Shown: positions 24,975 through 32,202, counted from the first letter of the stretch. The stretch is DNA of 39,506 nucleotides from Candidatus Nomurabacteria bacterium RIFCSPHIGHO2_01_FULL_36_23 (GCA_001786745.1 MFTF01000012.1:1-39506), one strand, 5' to 3'. Notes: a model not told the origin generated them from the letters alone. Made by a program: numbers and translations.

Positions 24975-25719
24975 GATTTTCAGTCATTTTTTCAATAATA
25001 ATATCAGAAAAATCACTTTCTTGCATAACATGAATTATTCCCTGTCGAACAAGTTCTAATATAGCAAGAAAACCCACAATTGCAGTCACCCTTTCTTCGC
25101 GAGTTTTGATTTTGCCGCTAAAATTTTTAAAACTCGTTTGCAAAGAATTTTTTATTCTCTCGGTTAATTTTTCAATCATTTCTTCAATACTGACGACTTT
25201 TTTCACTTCCACTTCAGGTAAAAATACTTTTTTGGGCATTGAGCCCAAAACACCCCGAGCGAAACTCATCATATTTTTTTTGGTAATCTGATCATCCGGC
25301 AAAAACATCAAAGTTGTGTGGCCCCAAGCTCGTAGTTCATTTCTTCGTTCAAGTGGCGTAAAAATTATTTTCTTGCCAAAATTATTTTTAATATTAACTC
25401 CAAGTTTAGTGAAGAGCTCATACAATCTTAATCTTTCTTCCAAATTATGTATATCCCCCTCTTCTTCGTCGGTTAAATTTAAATTCGGCAGAAGTGATTT
25501 TGATTTAATTAGAATAAGAGTTGATGCCACCAAAATAAAACTGGAAATTTTGTCTGGGTGAAGACTGCCCAACTTATTCATGTAATTAAGATAATCTTCC
25601 GTTACGGCTACAAGCGAGACATCATTTATAAAAAGCTTGCGTTTTTCTATTAAACCCAAAAGCAGTCCAAACGGCCCTTCAAAACCCGTCATTTTTATTT
25701 GGTAAGTGTCTCCTTCCAC
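24967..25719 (-). CDS. scpA: Segregation and condensation protein ScpA (kleisin)
   Basis: Kleisin bridging SMC heads with ScpB. The signature YQIKMTGFEGPFGLLLGLIEKRKLFINDVSL is close to the family's FEGPLDLLLHLI pattern, and the C-terminal winged helix (FLAILELVRQGII) is present. 250 aa. Start is GTG at 25719: it retains the conserved YQIK strand and lies exactly 6 nt downstream of TAATAT. The ATG nine codons later would remove that strand. Confidence 0.93.
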   Translation of the reverse strand: MEGDTYQIKMTGFEGPFGLLLGLIEKRKLFINDVSLVAVTEDYLNYMNKLGSLHPDKISSFILVASTLILIKSKSLLPNLNLTDEEEGDIHNLEERLRLYELFTKLGVNIKNNFGKKIIFTPLERRNELRAWGHTTLMFLPDDQITKKNMMSFARGVLGSMPKKVFLPEVEVKKVVSIEEMIEKLTERIKNSLQTSFKNFSGKIKTREERVTAIVGFLAILELVRQGIIHVMQESDFSDIIIEKMTENHD

Positions 25720-25725
25720 TTTTCT

Positions 25726-25757
25726 ATATTAGCATTTTTTACAGAAAAAGATATACT
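25726..25757. promoter_or_regulatory. Divergent promoter region scpA (-) / M1 aminopeptidase (+)
   Basis: Minus-strand TAATAT (25726-25731) lies 6 nt before GTG of scpA. Plus-strand TATACT (25752-25757) lies 6 nt before ATG of the aminopeptidase. Only 44 nt separate the two genes, leaving no room for conventional leaders. Confidence 0.5.
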
Positions 25758-25763
25758 GAAAAA

Positions 25764-28250
25764 ATGAAATCTAAAAGTGTTCGCCTGTCTAAAAACGCTA
25801 TTCCAATAAAATATGACATTCAGCTTCAACCAGATTTGGAAAATTTTACTTTTGAGGGCATCGAAACAATAACGCTTTCTGTCCTTGAAAAAACAAAAAT
25901 ATTAACTCTTCACTCTAAAGAGTTAGAAATAGAAACAGCCCACATGTCTGACATGTGGGGAAAAATCTCTTACAATGAAAAGTTAGAAACTGCGAGTTTT
26001 TTATTTCCTAAAATTATCAGGGCTGGCAAAACAAAATTGACTCTTGTGTTTAAGGGAATTTTGAACGATAAAATGCGCGGATTTTATCGTAGTCGATATA
26101 CTGTTGGAGAAAAAGAGTATCATCTAGCCACAACACAGTTTGAAGCCACCGATGCGCGACGAGCCTTTCCCTGTTTTGACGAACCAGCGCAAAAAGCGAT
26201 TTTTCATGTTTCGCTCATTGTGCCGAAAGGCAAAATCGCTATTTCAAATACATTGCCAATTTCTGTTGCAGAACATAGCGCGGGCTTTGAAATTATAAAG
26301 TTTTTGCCAACGCCCAAAATGTCCACCTATCTGCTCGCGTTTATTATTGGTGATTTTGAATATATTGAATCCTATACAAAAAATAAAACAAAAAACGGCA
26401 TACGAGTCCGTGTCTTCACCACTCCCGGCAAAAAACATCAGGCAAAATTTGCCCTTAATTGCGCGGTAAAAACTTTAGAATTCTACGAAAAATATTTTGA
26501 TATTGCCTACCCATTGCCAGTATTGGATATGATAGCCATACCGGATTTCACATCCGGAGCAATGGAAAACTGGGGCGCTATCACTTATCGTGAGAGTGCG
26601 CTTTTGGTTGACAAAAATCATTCTTCCGCCTCCAATAAGCAATGGGTGACGCTGGTCGTCGCGCATGAAATAGCCCATCAGTGGTTCGGCAATTTAGTGA
26701 CGATGGAATGGTGGACACATTTATGGCTTAATGAAGGCTTTGCTTCTTATATAGAATATCTCGCTATAGATAAACTTTTTCCCAAGTGGGATATTTGGAC
26801 GCAATTCTCCATCAAAGAACTTGGGGTTGCGTTGCAACTGGACTCGCTTTTTCATACGCATCCTATTGAAATACCGGTGCATCATCCGGATGAAATCGGC
26901 GAGATATTTGACGAAGTGTCATATTCCAAGGGCGCTTCCATCATCCGCATGCTGGCAGATTATTTAGGTGAGAAAGATTTTAGAAATGGCTTGCGATATT
27001 ATTTGAAAAAACATAGTTATAAAAATACTGAGACATTGCATCTCTGGCAAGCTTTTGAAAAAGTTTCTGGAAAACCTGTCGCTAAAATAATGCATAATTG
27101 GACGAGCAAGCCCGGTTATCCGGTCGTGAAAGTTGAAATAAAAAATAATCAATTGTCATTGTCGCAGGAAAGATTTTTCACGAGCCCAATATCAGCTAAA
27201 AAAGTTAAAAATAAAACCAAATGGGAAATTCCGATAACTTTTAAGAAAAACAAGGTAAATTTTGGTGAAACTGGATTCTTTAGAACGGCTTATTCAAAAG
27301 AATTATTAGAAAAACTTCGTGAACCCATAAAGAACAAGAAATTAAGTGCCCGAGACCGACTGGGCATTATTAGAGATCTTTTTGCGCTTGCTGAATCGGG
27401 CGATATACCGACGACGGATGCTTTAGAATTTTTATCGGCTTATAAGAAAGAAGATAATTACACCGTCTGGGTTGAAATTGCTACCGGTTTGGCCCGGCTT
27501 GAACAATTGCTTATAAAAAGTAATGTTCAAAATAATCTTAATGCACTTATTGTTGATTTATTCTCCCCTACTTTTAAACGTCTCGGCTGGACGACAAAAA
27601 AGGGAGAATTGCATACGGATACCCTTTTGCGTTCGCTTACAATTTCGCGCGCCGGACATTCAGGTGATGAAAAAATAATAGATCAAGCTAGGAAAAAATT
27701 TATATTATTACAGAAAAACAAACACATAAATCCGGATATTCGCGGAGCAATATATTCTGTCGTTGCAACTTGGGGTGAGGTGGAGGAATATAAAACTTTG
27801 ATAAAAAAATATAAAAAAGAAACTTTGCATGAAGAGAAGAACAGAATTGGGAACGCCCTAGGTGACTTTTTCAATACTAAAATTCTTAAGAACACTTGTA
27901 AATTCGCAATGTCTCAAAATGTTCGCGCACAAGACGCTGTCGGCATCATTTCATCCGTAGGGGCAAATCCGTTCGGCCGAGATATTTGGTGGAATTTTGT
28001 TCAAAAAAATTGGAAAACTCTTGTCTCGCGCTATGGCGATGGTGGGCACACTTTGGCACAACTGGTCAACGCCATATCAGGTAGCGCGGAAGAAAAACAT
28101 TTAAAATCTTTCAAAAAATTCTTCGCAAACCACGACGCCCCCGGCGCCCAGCGCGCCATTGAACAAGTTCTAGAACGACTAGAGGGCAACATCGCCTGGC
28201 TTAAAAGAGATGGGAAAAAGATAGAGGGGTTTTTGAAAGATCTGGTTTAA
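25764..28250 (+). CDS. M1 family metallo-aminopeptidase
   Basis: Zinc aminopeptidase removing N-terminal residues from peptides, probably cytosolic since no signal peptide is seen. Exopeptidase motif GAMENWGAITY, zinc motif HEIAHQWFGNLVTMEWW with the third ligand Glu in LNEGFASYIEY. The β-saddle N-domain, catalytic domain and ERAP1-like helical C-domain are all in place over 828 aa. In the N-domain a perfect 21-nt palindrome encodes HMSDMW between family blocks ELEIETA and KISYNEKLETASF. Ends 2 nt before the convergent LUD gene. Confidence 0.94.
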   Translation: MKSKSVRLSKNAIPIKYDIQLQPDLENFTFEGIETITLSVLEKTKILTLHSKELEIETAHMSDMWGKISYNEKLETASFLFPKIIRAGKTKLTLVFKGILNDKMRGFYRSRYTVGEKEYHLATTQFEATDARRAFPCFDEPAQKAIFHVSLIVPKGKIAISNTLPISVAEHSAGFEIIKFLPTPKMSTYLLAFIIGDFEYIESYTKNKTKNGIRVRVFTTPGKKHQAKFALNCAVKTLEFYEKYFDIAYPLPVLDMIAIPDFTSGAMENWGAITYRESALLVDKNHSSASNKQWVTLVVAHEIAHQWFGNLVTMEWWTHLWLNEGFASYIEYLAIDKLFPKWDIWTQFSIKELGVALQLDSLFHTHPIEIPVHHPDEIGEIFDEVSYSKGASIIRMLADYLGEKDFRNGLRYYLKKHSYKNTETLHLWQAFEKVSGKPVAKIMHNWTSKPGYPVVKVEIKNNQLSLSQERFFTSPISAKKVKNKTKWEIPITFKKNKVNFGETGFFRTAYSKELLEKLREPIKNKKLSARDRLGIIRDLFALAESGDIPTTDALEFLSAYKKEDNYTVWVEIATGLARLEQLLIKSNVQNNLNALIVDLFSPTFKRLGWTTKKGELHTDTLLRSLTISRAGHSGDEKIIDQARKKFILLQKNKHINPDIRGAIYSVVATWGEVEEYKTLIKKYKKETLHEEKNRIGNALGDFFNTKILKNTCKFAMSQNVRAQDAVGIISSVGANPFGRDIWWNFVQKNWKTLVSRYGDGGHTLAQLVNAISGSAEEKHLKSFKKFFANHDAPGAQRAIEQVLERLEGNIAWLKRDGKKIEGFLKDLV
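25939..25959 (+). repeat. In-frame perfect palindrome in the M1 aminopeptidase
   Basis: CCCACATGT-ctg-ACATGTGGG: 9-bp arms, 3-nt loop, translated as part of AHMSDMWG. It sits in a loop where homologues would be expected to run directly from the ELEI strand to ISY. Confidence 0.65.
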
Positions 28251-28252
28251 AA

Positions 28253-28870
28253 TTAAAATCCAAGATCTTCATTTACCAATATCATTCTTACTTTTCTCTT
28301 CATTATCGGATTCTCGCCATTAAAGATGACAATCTTTTTTGGCTCAGTGCCAACGCCATATTTTTCTTTCATATGTTTATCTTCAAGCGGTATTACATGC
28401 TCCATTAGACGCGCCATAGCATCTGACAGAGTTGGAACAATTTTTTTTGTGCTAACTACAAAAATAAGATTGGGGGAAGTAAAGACAATGTGAGGCAATT
28501 GACTGCCAGTATTGGAGGCAACAATGAACTCACTTGTCTCCGCCAGGGCGTGCACACTACCTAAATAATAATCAGATAGTACGGCTTGTTTCCTAAGCAA
28601 CGTCTGTTTAGCAGAATCTTTTTCCGCAATTATTGCTTCGTGCAGATTGTTCCAGTCGTGCCCTCCTCCATTAAGATAATCAATGAAACCTATCTGCTCG
28701 AGCGTAACCGAGGCGCCGTTCATTATCGATGCGCCTTTGGGAATGAGCTCTTTTATCTTTATAAGCGCCTCAGAGCCATTTTCTACCATAAACGCTTCAA
28801 CACTCCTCGCGCCGAGAGTTTCAATAACTTTTTGAATAACTTCTTTTGTTGCTAATTCTTCGTACTTCAT
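28253..28870 (-). CDS. LUD-domain protein (LutC/YkgG-like)
   Basis: 205 aa, one LUD domain. Motifs include GASIMNGASVTLEQIGF (compare the nucleotide- or substrate-binding glycine region), AIIAEKDSA, SVHALAETSEFIVAS and TSPNLIFVVSTKKIVPTLSDAMARL. Related proteins belong to the lactate-utilisation LutABC complex, but lutA and lutB are absent nearby, so a lone LUD protein of unknown substrate is the safe call. A TGATATAAT box lies 9 nt before the ATG, at the edge of an inverted-repeat element. Confidence 0.8.
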   Translation of the reverse strand: MKYEELATKEVIQKVIETLGARSVEAFMVENGSEALIKIKELIPKGASIMNGASVTLEQIGFIDYLNGGGHDWNNLHEAIIAEKDSAKQTLLRKQAVLSDYYLGSVHALAETSEFIVASNTGSQLPHIVFTSPNLIFVVSTKKIVPTLSDAMARLMEHVIPLEDKHMKEKYGVGTEPKKIVIFNGENPIMKRKVRMILVNEDLGF

Positions 28871-28889
28871 AATAATTTAATTATATCAT

Positions 28890-28999
28890 GCTTTTGAAAT
28901 ACTGCTTTTTGTAGGGGTTTTGAAGCTGACGAGCTGAAAATTTCAGAATTTTTTAAGCTTCAAAAAATTCGTATCGAAGAAAAGCAGTATTTCAAAAGC
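28890..28999. repeat. 110-bp nested inverted-repeat element between the LUD gene and metK
   Basis: Outer arms 28890-28909 and 28980-28999 are a perfect 20-nt inverted repeat (GCTTTTGAAATACTGCTTTT). Inside is a second perfect pair (TTTTGAAGCT and AGCTTCAAAA) and a near-palindromic centre CTGAAAATTTCAG. The right end reaches the metK stop codon. No ORF. MITE-like or a long RNA hairpin. Confidence 0.75.
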
Positions 29000-29934
29000 T
29001 ACTTCCACTCAAATTCTCTTCCAAAATGTCCCCATAGAGAAGTATCGGCAAATTTTACTTTATCTAATTTTAAATATTCACGAATTCCTTTTGGACTCAA
29101 ATCGTAACCCGTAATTTGTTCTTCTTTGCCATCTATTATGGCCACAGCCATTACCGGATCCGACTTCCCTATGGCATAAGCGAGCTTGGTATATACTTCT
29201 TTGGCTTTTCGTTTTTCCAGTAGTTCCACAGCAATTCTACGGGCCATATAGGCCCCAGACCGATCAACTTTCGTATAATCTTTTCCAGAAAATGAACCTC
29301 CGCCGACAGGTATTTCCGGCCCATAGTTGTCTATGATTAATTTCCTGCCAGAAAGCCCAGTATCCACGTCAAATCCACCTTGATGCCACTCACCGGCCGG
29401 ATTTATTAAATATTCCTTAGCTGTAATTATGCTCTGCACAAGTTTTAAAAGTTCACCATTTTTAGTATTTTGAAAACTGGCGACAATGGTTTCTATTTTT
29501 CCATTTTTTGTTGTAACCTGCACCTTACCGTCAAACGGATACACTTTATAAATTTTTTTACAAAGATCCCGCGCTAGAATATATTCAAGCGGTAAAAATT
29601 CTTCCGTTTCGGCTGTGGCATATCCCTTCATAATTCCTTGATCTCCTGCCCCGCCAATATCCACCCCTTGAGCAATTTCTCTGCTTTGCAAAACTATATT
29701 TATAATAACTTTATAATCTTGACCTACAATACTTTTTACTAAATTTTCTACATCAGGTTTGGTCTGTGACGTTACTTCGCCATTTACAGTTATTAAATTA
29801 TGCCCGCCCATGACTTCAATCGCTACCCGGCTTTCTTTATCATCTTCCAGATAAGCGTCCAAAATACTATCCGCGATGAAGTCGCAAATTTTGTCGGGAT
29901 GTTTGGGGCTCACAAATTCGGCAGTTTTGGTCAT
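28999..29934 (-). CDS. metK: S-adenosylmethionine synthetase MetK (compact)
   Basis: Makes SAM from methionine and ATP. HPDKI near residue 13-17, GGAGDQGIMKGYA, DTGLSGRKLI and GGGSFSGKDYTKVDRSGAY are the canonical active-site loops. At 311 aa it lacks about 75 residues of the usual 380-400. The losses are spread over surface regions between the GAGDQG motif and the C-domain, and the STQH motif reads SFQN. All three repeats of the fold still seem to be represented. The stop lies in an inverted-repeat element. Confidence 0.93.
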   Translation of the reverse strand: MTKTAEFVSPKHPDKICDFIADSILDAYLEDDKESRVAIEVMGGHNLITVNGEVTSQTKPDVENLVKSIVGQDYKVIINIVLQSREIAQGVDIGGAGDQGIMKGYATAETEEFLPLEYILARDLCKKIYKVYPFDGKVQVTTKNGKIETIVASFQNTKNGELLKLVQSIITAKEYLINPAGEWHQGGFDVDTGLSGRKLIIDNYGPEIPVGGGSFSGKDYTKVDRSGAYMARRIAVELLEKRKAKEVYTKLAYAIGKSDPVMAVAIIDGKEEQITGYDLSPKGIREYLKLDKVKFADTSLWGHFGREFEWK

Positions 29935-30025
29935 ATGATTTATAATTATAGATATATCATAGCAGGTGAAATGTAAAAAACAATATAGTTTTTTGACTCG
30001 TCCCCTTTTTTAATTTACATAACTG

Positions 30026-30037
30026 ACGCTATAGCGT
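30026..30037. repeat. ACGCTATAGCGT palindrome, second occurrence
   Basis: The perfect 12-nt palindrome ACGCTATAGCGT lies between metK and the dehydratase gene. The same 12-mer forms the core of the 20-nt palindrome at 11923-11942. Weak outer pairing (TTTAC/GTAAA on the minus strand) surrounds it. Confidence 0.55.
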
Positions 30038-30060
30038 GATTGTAGTAAATAATAAAAAAT

Positions 30061-30405
30061 TTAATAAGCGCACTGCGCATCGATTTTTGCCGCAAGAATA
30101 AAATCGTTTTCGGAGAGACCGCCGATGGCGTGCGTGGAAAGTTTTAGCAAAACTTTGTTGTAGTGTATGTGAATATCCGGATGATGACCTTCTCTTTCTG
30201 CAATCTCTGCCACATTATTTACAAAATTAATCGCTCCGATAAAATCTTTGAACTTATATTCTTTGGAGATTTGTTTAACATCTTCGCTCAAAGTCCACTC
30301 GGAAACCTGTGCTATGTATTCCATGGCACTCGCACGGTCAAGTAGCTTGATTCCCCTCCCTTCGCAAGCAACACACATTTTCTTAAGTAAATTGTTTTTA
30401 CTCAT
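30061..30405 (-). CDS. 4a-hydroxytetrahydrobiopterin (pterin carbinolamine) dehydratase
   Basis: 114 aa PCD/DCoH family. The signature EGHHPDIHIHYNKV carries the catalytic histidines. W in EWTL and the C-terminal GGLSENDFILAAKIDA are conserved. An N-terminal CVACEG segment is typical of bacterial members. No aromatic amino acid hydroxylase is nearby, so a role in pterin recycling is not demonstrated; moonlighting in molybdopterin- or folate-related metabolism is possible. A TAAAAT box lies 6 nt upstream. A damaged copy of its 3' end is at 31648-31701. Confidence 0.9.
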   Translation of the reverse strand: MSKNNLLKKMCVACEGRGIKLLDRASAMEYIAQVSEWTLSEDVKQISKEYKFKDFIGAINFVNNVAEIAEREGHHPDIHIHYNKVLLKLSTHAIGGLSENDFILAAKIDAQCAY

Positions 30406-30411
30406 TTTTAT

Positions 30412-30417
30412 ATTTTA
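30412..30417 (-). promoter_or_regulatory. -10 box of the dehydratase gene
   Basis: TAAAAT on the minus strand, 6 nt before ATG. No strong -35. Confidence 0.35.
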
Positions 30418-30502
30418 ACATTAATTTTAATTAAACCCAATTATTTACTAATGTAAGAAAATTTAATTAAAAAGTTTTCCACACCCCTATTATCTACTTT
30501 AC

Positions 30503-30531
30503 TTGACTAAAGTACTTTAGTTTGCTAAAGT
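30503..30531 (+). promoter_or_regulatory. Promoter and probable self-operator of the TrpR-like gene
   Basis: TTGACT (30503-30508), 17-nt spacer, TAAAGT (30526-30531), 6 nt to ATG. A perfect 16-nt palindrome, ACTAAAGTACTTTAGT (30506-30521), overlaps the -35, and a third half-site CTAAAGTA overlaps the -10. TrpR-family proteins bind short palindromes, so autoregulation is a natural inference. Confidence 0.65.
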
Positions 30532-30537
30532 AGCAGT

Positions 30538-30933
30538 ATGAGTAAAGGAATGAATAAAAATACATCAATTAGAGTTGTTAAACTGATTGAAGGAATAGGC
30601 CCAAAAATCGACTGGAATACAAAGACAAATAAACAACTCGTGGACGCTGTGTTAGCTATTAAAAATGCTGATGAAGCAAAGCGCTTCTTGCGTGACCTGA
30701 TGACTGAAAGTGAGATTGAAGAATTCGCCAATCGTCTTGAGACTGCTCGCCTACTCGTGGGGGATGTACAATATAATACCATTATTCAAAATACTGGCCT
30801 TTCTTCCACAACTATCGCCCGAATATCAAAATGGCTTAAGGGCTCGCTCGGTGGCTATCGTCTTATCCTCGCTCGTCTTTCGAACCATCATCACAACCGT
30901 CCTAAACTTGGGAAAGGGTTGTCTTTGAGTTGA
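30538..30933 (+). CDS. TrpR-like DNA-binding protein, YerC/YecD family
   Basis: 131 aa. The core (LRDLMTESEIEEFANRLETARLL...YNTIIQNTGLSSTTIARISKWL) is the helical Trp-repressor-like fold with a helix-turn-helix at about 85-108. An extra ~35-residue N-terminal part and a basic His/Lys-rich tail are present. It precedes hisI on the same strand, with the hisI promoter overlapping its 3' end. The palindromic operator in its own promoter fits a repressor. No trp or other his genes are visible. Base composition is richer in G+C than in most neighbours. Confidence 0.88.
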   Translation: MSKGMNKNTSIRVVKLIEGIGPKIDWNTKTNKQLVDAVLAIKNADEAKRFLRDLMTESEIEEFANRLETARLLVGDVQYNTIIQNTGLSSTTIARISKWLKGSLGGYRLILARLSNHHHNRPKLGKGLSLS

Positions 30934-30942
30934 TATTTATTT

Positions 30943-31021
30943 TATAATTATTTTTCGAAACCAACCCCTTCTCAAGTTTGAGAAGGGGTTTAAATTTGTT
31001 CTTTGAAAGGAAGGAAAACCA
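30943..31021 (+). promoter_or_regulatory. hisI promoter and structured leader with Shine-Dalgarno
   Basis: TATAAT at 30943-30948 (TTGTCT 18 nt before it) is followed by a perfect 13-bp hairpin, AACCCCTTCTCAA with TTGAGAAGGGGTT (30963-30990), and then GTTCTTTGAAAGGAAGG, a clear purine-rich ribosome site ending 7-8 nt before ATG. The last 24 nt match the leader of the 113-aa gene at 35630 in 19 positions with identical spacing. The hairpin may also terminate the trpR-like transcript. Confidence 0.65.
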
Positions 31022-31399
31022 ATGATCGTCAAAGTAAATTGCATTCAACCTGACTTTACAAAACAGGGCGGGTTGATACCAGTGATCATCCAAAAACACA
31101 ACCAAGAGCAGAGAGGCGAAGTTTTGATGCTTGCCTATTCTAATAGTGAGGCCTATAATCTGACCAAAAAAACTGGATTAGTTCACTTCTGGTCACGTTC
31201 CAGAAAAAAACTCTGGAAGAAAGGAGAAACGTCTGGCAATCTATTGGTAGTAAGACAGATTTGGATGGATTGTGATCAAGACACTCTACTCTACGTAGTT
31301 ACTCCAAGGGGAACAGTATGTCATTTAGAAAAAAGTAGCTGTTTTTCCCAAGTTACTTATGTGGCGGGGGAAGAAATCGGGACAGTCTATACCACCTAA
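31022..31399 (+). CDS. hisI: Phosphoribosyl-AMP cyclohydrolase HisI
   Basis: Third step of histidine synthesis (opens the adenine ring of PR-AMP). GEVLMLAYSN, HFWSRSRKKLWKKGETSGN and the metal site MDCDQDTLLYVV with downstream CHLEKSSCF are diagnostic. 125 aa: cyclohydrolase domain only, without a HisE fusion. No other his gene is in the window, so it is either a stand-alone remnant, linked to his genes elsewhere, or used for another substrate. Unlike most genes here it has a Shine-Dalgarno leader and higher G+C. Confidence 0.95.
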   Translation: MIVKVNCIQPDFTKQGGLIPVIIQKHNQEQRGEVLMLAYSNSEAYNLTKKTGLVHFWSRSRKKLWKKGETSGNLLVVRQIWMDCDQDTLLYVVTPRGTVCHLEKSSCFSQVTYVAGEEIGTVYTT

Positions 31400-31610
31400 A
31401 CTGGAATGAGAATTGCAGACCCGTATGAGCAATCATGCGGGTGGAAGCAGATATCGGCAACAGAGAGGGTTGAAGTGAGATCAATAAGTATGGCAACCCA
31501 TGACCGTTTTATGGTGTGGTCTCAGCACCCCACCAGATAGAGGTAGTGAAAAGTTGCTCGGAGTAACAAGGGGTAGAATTGTCTGAACAACAATCTGCCC
31601 CTTCAATATT
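31400..31610 (+). ncRNA. Candidate structured RNA or 3' UTR downstream of hisI
   Basis: About 210 untranslated bases. Helices seen by eye: 31419-31427 with 31434-31442 (9 bp around a 6-nt loop, one wobble); GGGTTG 31467-31472 with CAACCC 31494-31499; TGAGATCA 31476-31483 with TGGTCTCA 31517-31524 (8 bp, one wobble), which interleaves with the previous helix as a pseudoknot; an alternative GGTGTGGT/ACCCCACC hairpin; and a final terminator stem. It matches no RNA class I can recognise (not tmRNA, SRP RNA, RNase P RNA or a tRNA). No gene follows on this strand, so a cis riboswitch is unlikely. Confidence 0.5.
31568..31603 (+). terminator. Terminator-like hairpin ending the hisI transcript
   Basis: AAGGGGTAGAATTGT pairs with AACAATCTGCCCCTT over nearly its full length with one bulge and one mismatch or wobble. 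A T-rich but interrupted tract (ATATTTCTATTCTAT) follows. Confidence 0.6.
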
Positions 31611-31647
31611 TCTATTCTATAATTCTATAGAATATTAGAATACTATT

Positions 31648-31701
31648 TTAAGTATGCGCGTCGATTTTGGCCGCAAGAATGAAATCATTTACGGCACGCA
31701 T
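31648..31701 (-). pseudogene. Remnant of a second pterin dehydratase 3' end
   Basis: The minus strand encodes NDFILAAKIDAHT followed by TAA, matching the end of the intact dehydratase (NDFILAAKIDAQCAY). Over 40 nt (31655-31694 against 30074-30113) I count 35 identical bases. The rest of the gene is missing. It lies just beyond the stop of ribH on the same strand. Confidence 0.8.
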
Positions 31702-31731
31702 CTTTTCCTCAATAAATTACTCATTAATTTT

Positions 31732-32202
31732 TTATTTAATTAAACCAAGTTCAAGCGCGGCTAAAGTCGCCTGGCCTCCGACATGAATTCTCTCTTTGGC
31801 TTGTTTTAAATTATTAACGGTCAGAATCCCAAAACCGACAGGGATATTATCTTCAATCATAACTTTTAAAACTCCCCCTTGCGCCATCTTACAGATATAA
31901 TCAAAATGCGGAGTATCTCCGCGAATAATGCATCCAAGCGCGACCAAAAAGTCATATTTTTTACTGAGCGCCATTTTGTGCAGAGCGAAAGGAATCTCAA
32001 ATGCCCCAGAGACATGGATAATTCTGATATTCTTTATCTTTACTTTACATTTTTTAAGATCAACCAGAGCATCGCTTAAAAGCTTTTCCGTGATTTCACC
32101 ATTCCACCGAGCCACGACAATGCCAGCTTTTAATTTGCTTCCGTCAAAATATTTTTTATTTTTATTTTTTGTTTGCATATGCATATTTAGCAAGTATGTC
32201 AA
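31732..32202 (-). CDS. ribH: 6,7-dimethyl-8-ribityllumazine synthase RibH
   Basis: Penultimate step of riboflavin synthesis. VARWN near the N-terminus, HVSGAFEIPFA, GCIIRGDTPHFDYI with the catalytic His, and PVGFGILTVNN are all conserved. 156 aa is normal. The ORF overlaps ribE by 41 nt; ATGs at 32184 and 32178 would shorten the overlap and are equally plausible. Last gene of an aspS-ribF-ribE-ribH run. Confidence 0.95.
   Translation of the reverse strand: MTYLLNMHMQTKNKNKKYFDGSKLKAGIVVARWNGEITEKLLSDALVDLKKCKVKIKNIRIIHVSGAFEIPFALHKMALSKKYDFLVALGCIIRGDTPHFDYICKMAQGGVLKVMIEDNIPVGFGILTVNNLKQAKERIHVGGQATLAALELGLIK

Noticed and set aside
24682-25059. Plus-strand ORF of 125 aa across scpB/scpA, containing PPASLCEALRAG
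   Set aside because: It is the antisense shadow of scpB and scpA. The apparent peptide comes from the reverse frame of the PARNA palindrome.
31400-31610. tmRNA, 6S RNA, SRP RNA, RNase P RNA or tRNA as identity of the RNA after hisI
   Set aside because: No tRNA-like ends, no SRP tetraloop domain, no RNase P core motifs and no long closing stem of 6S RNA could be found.
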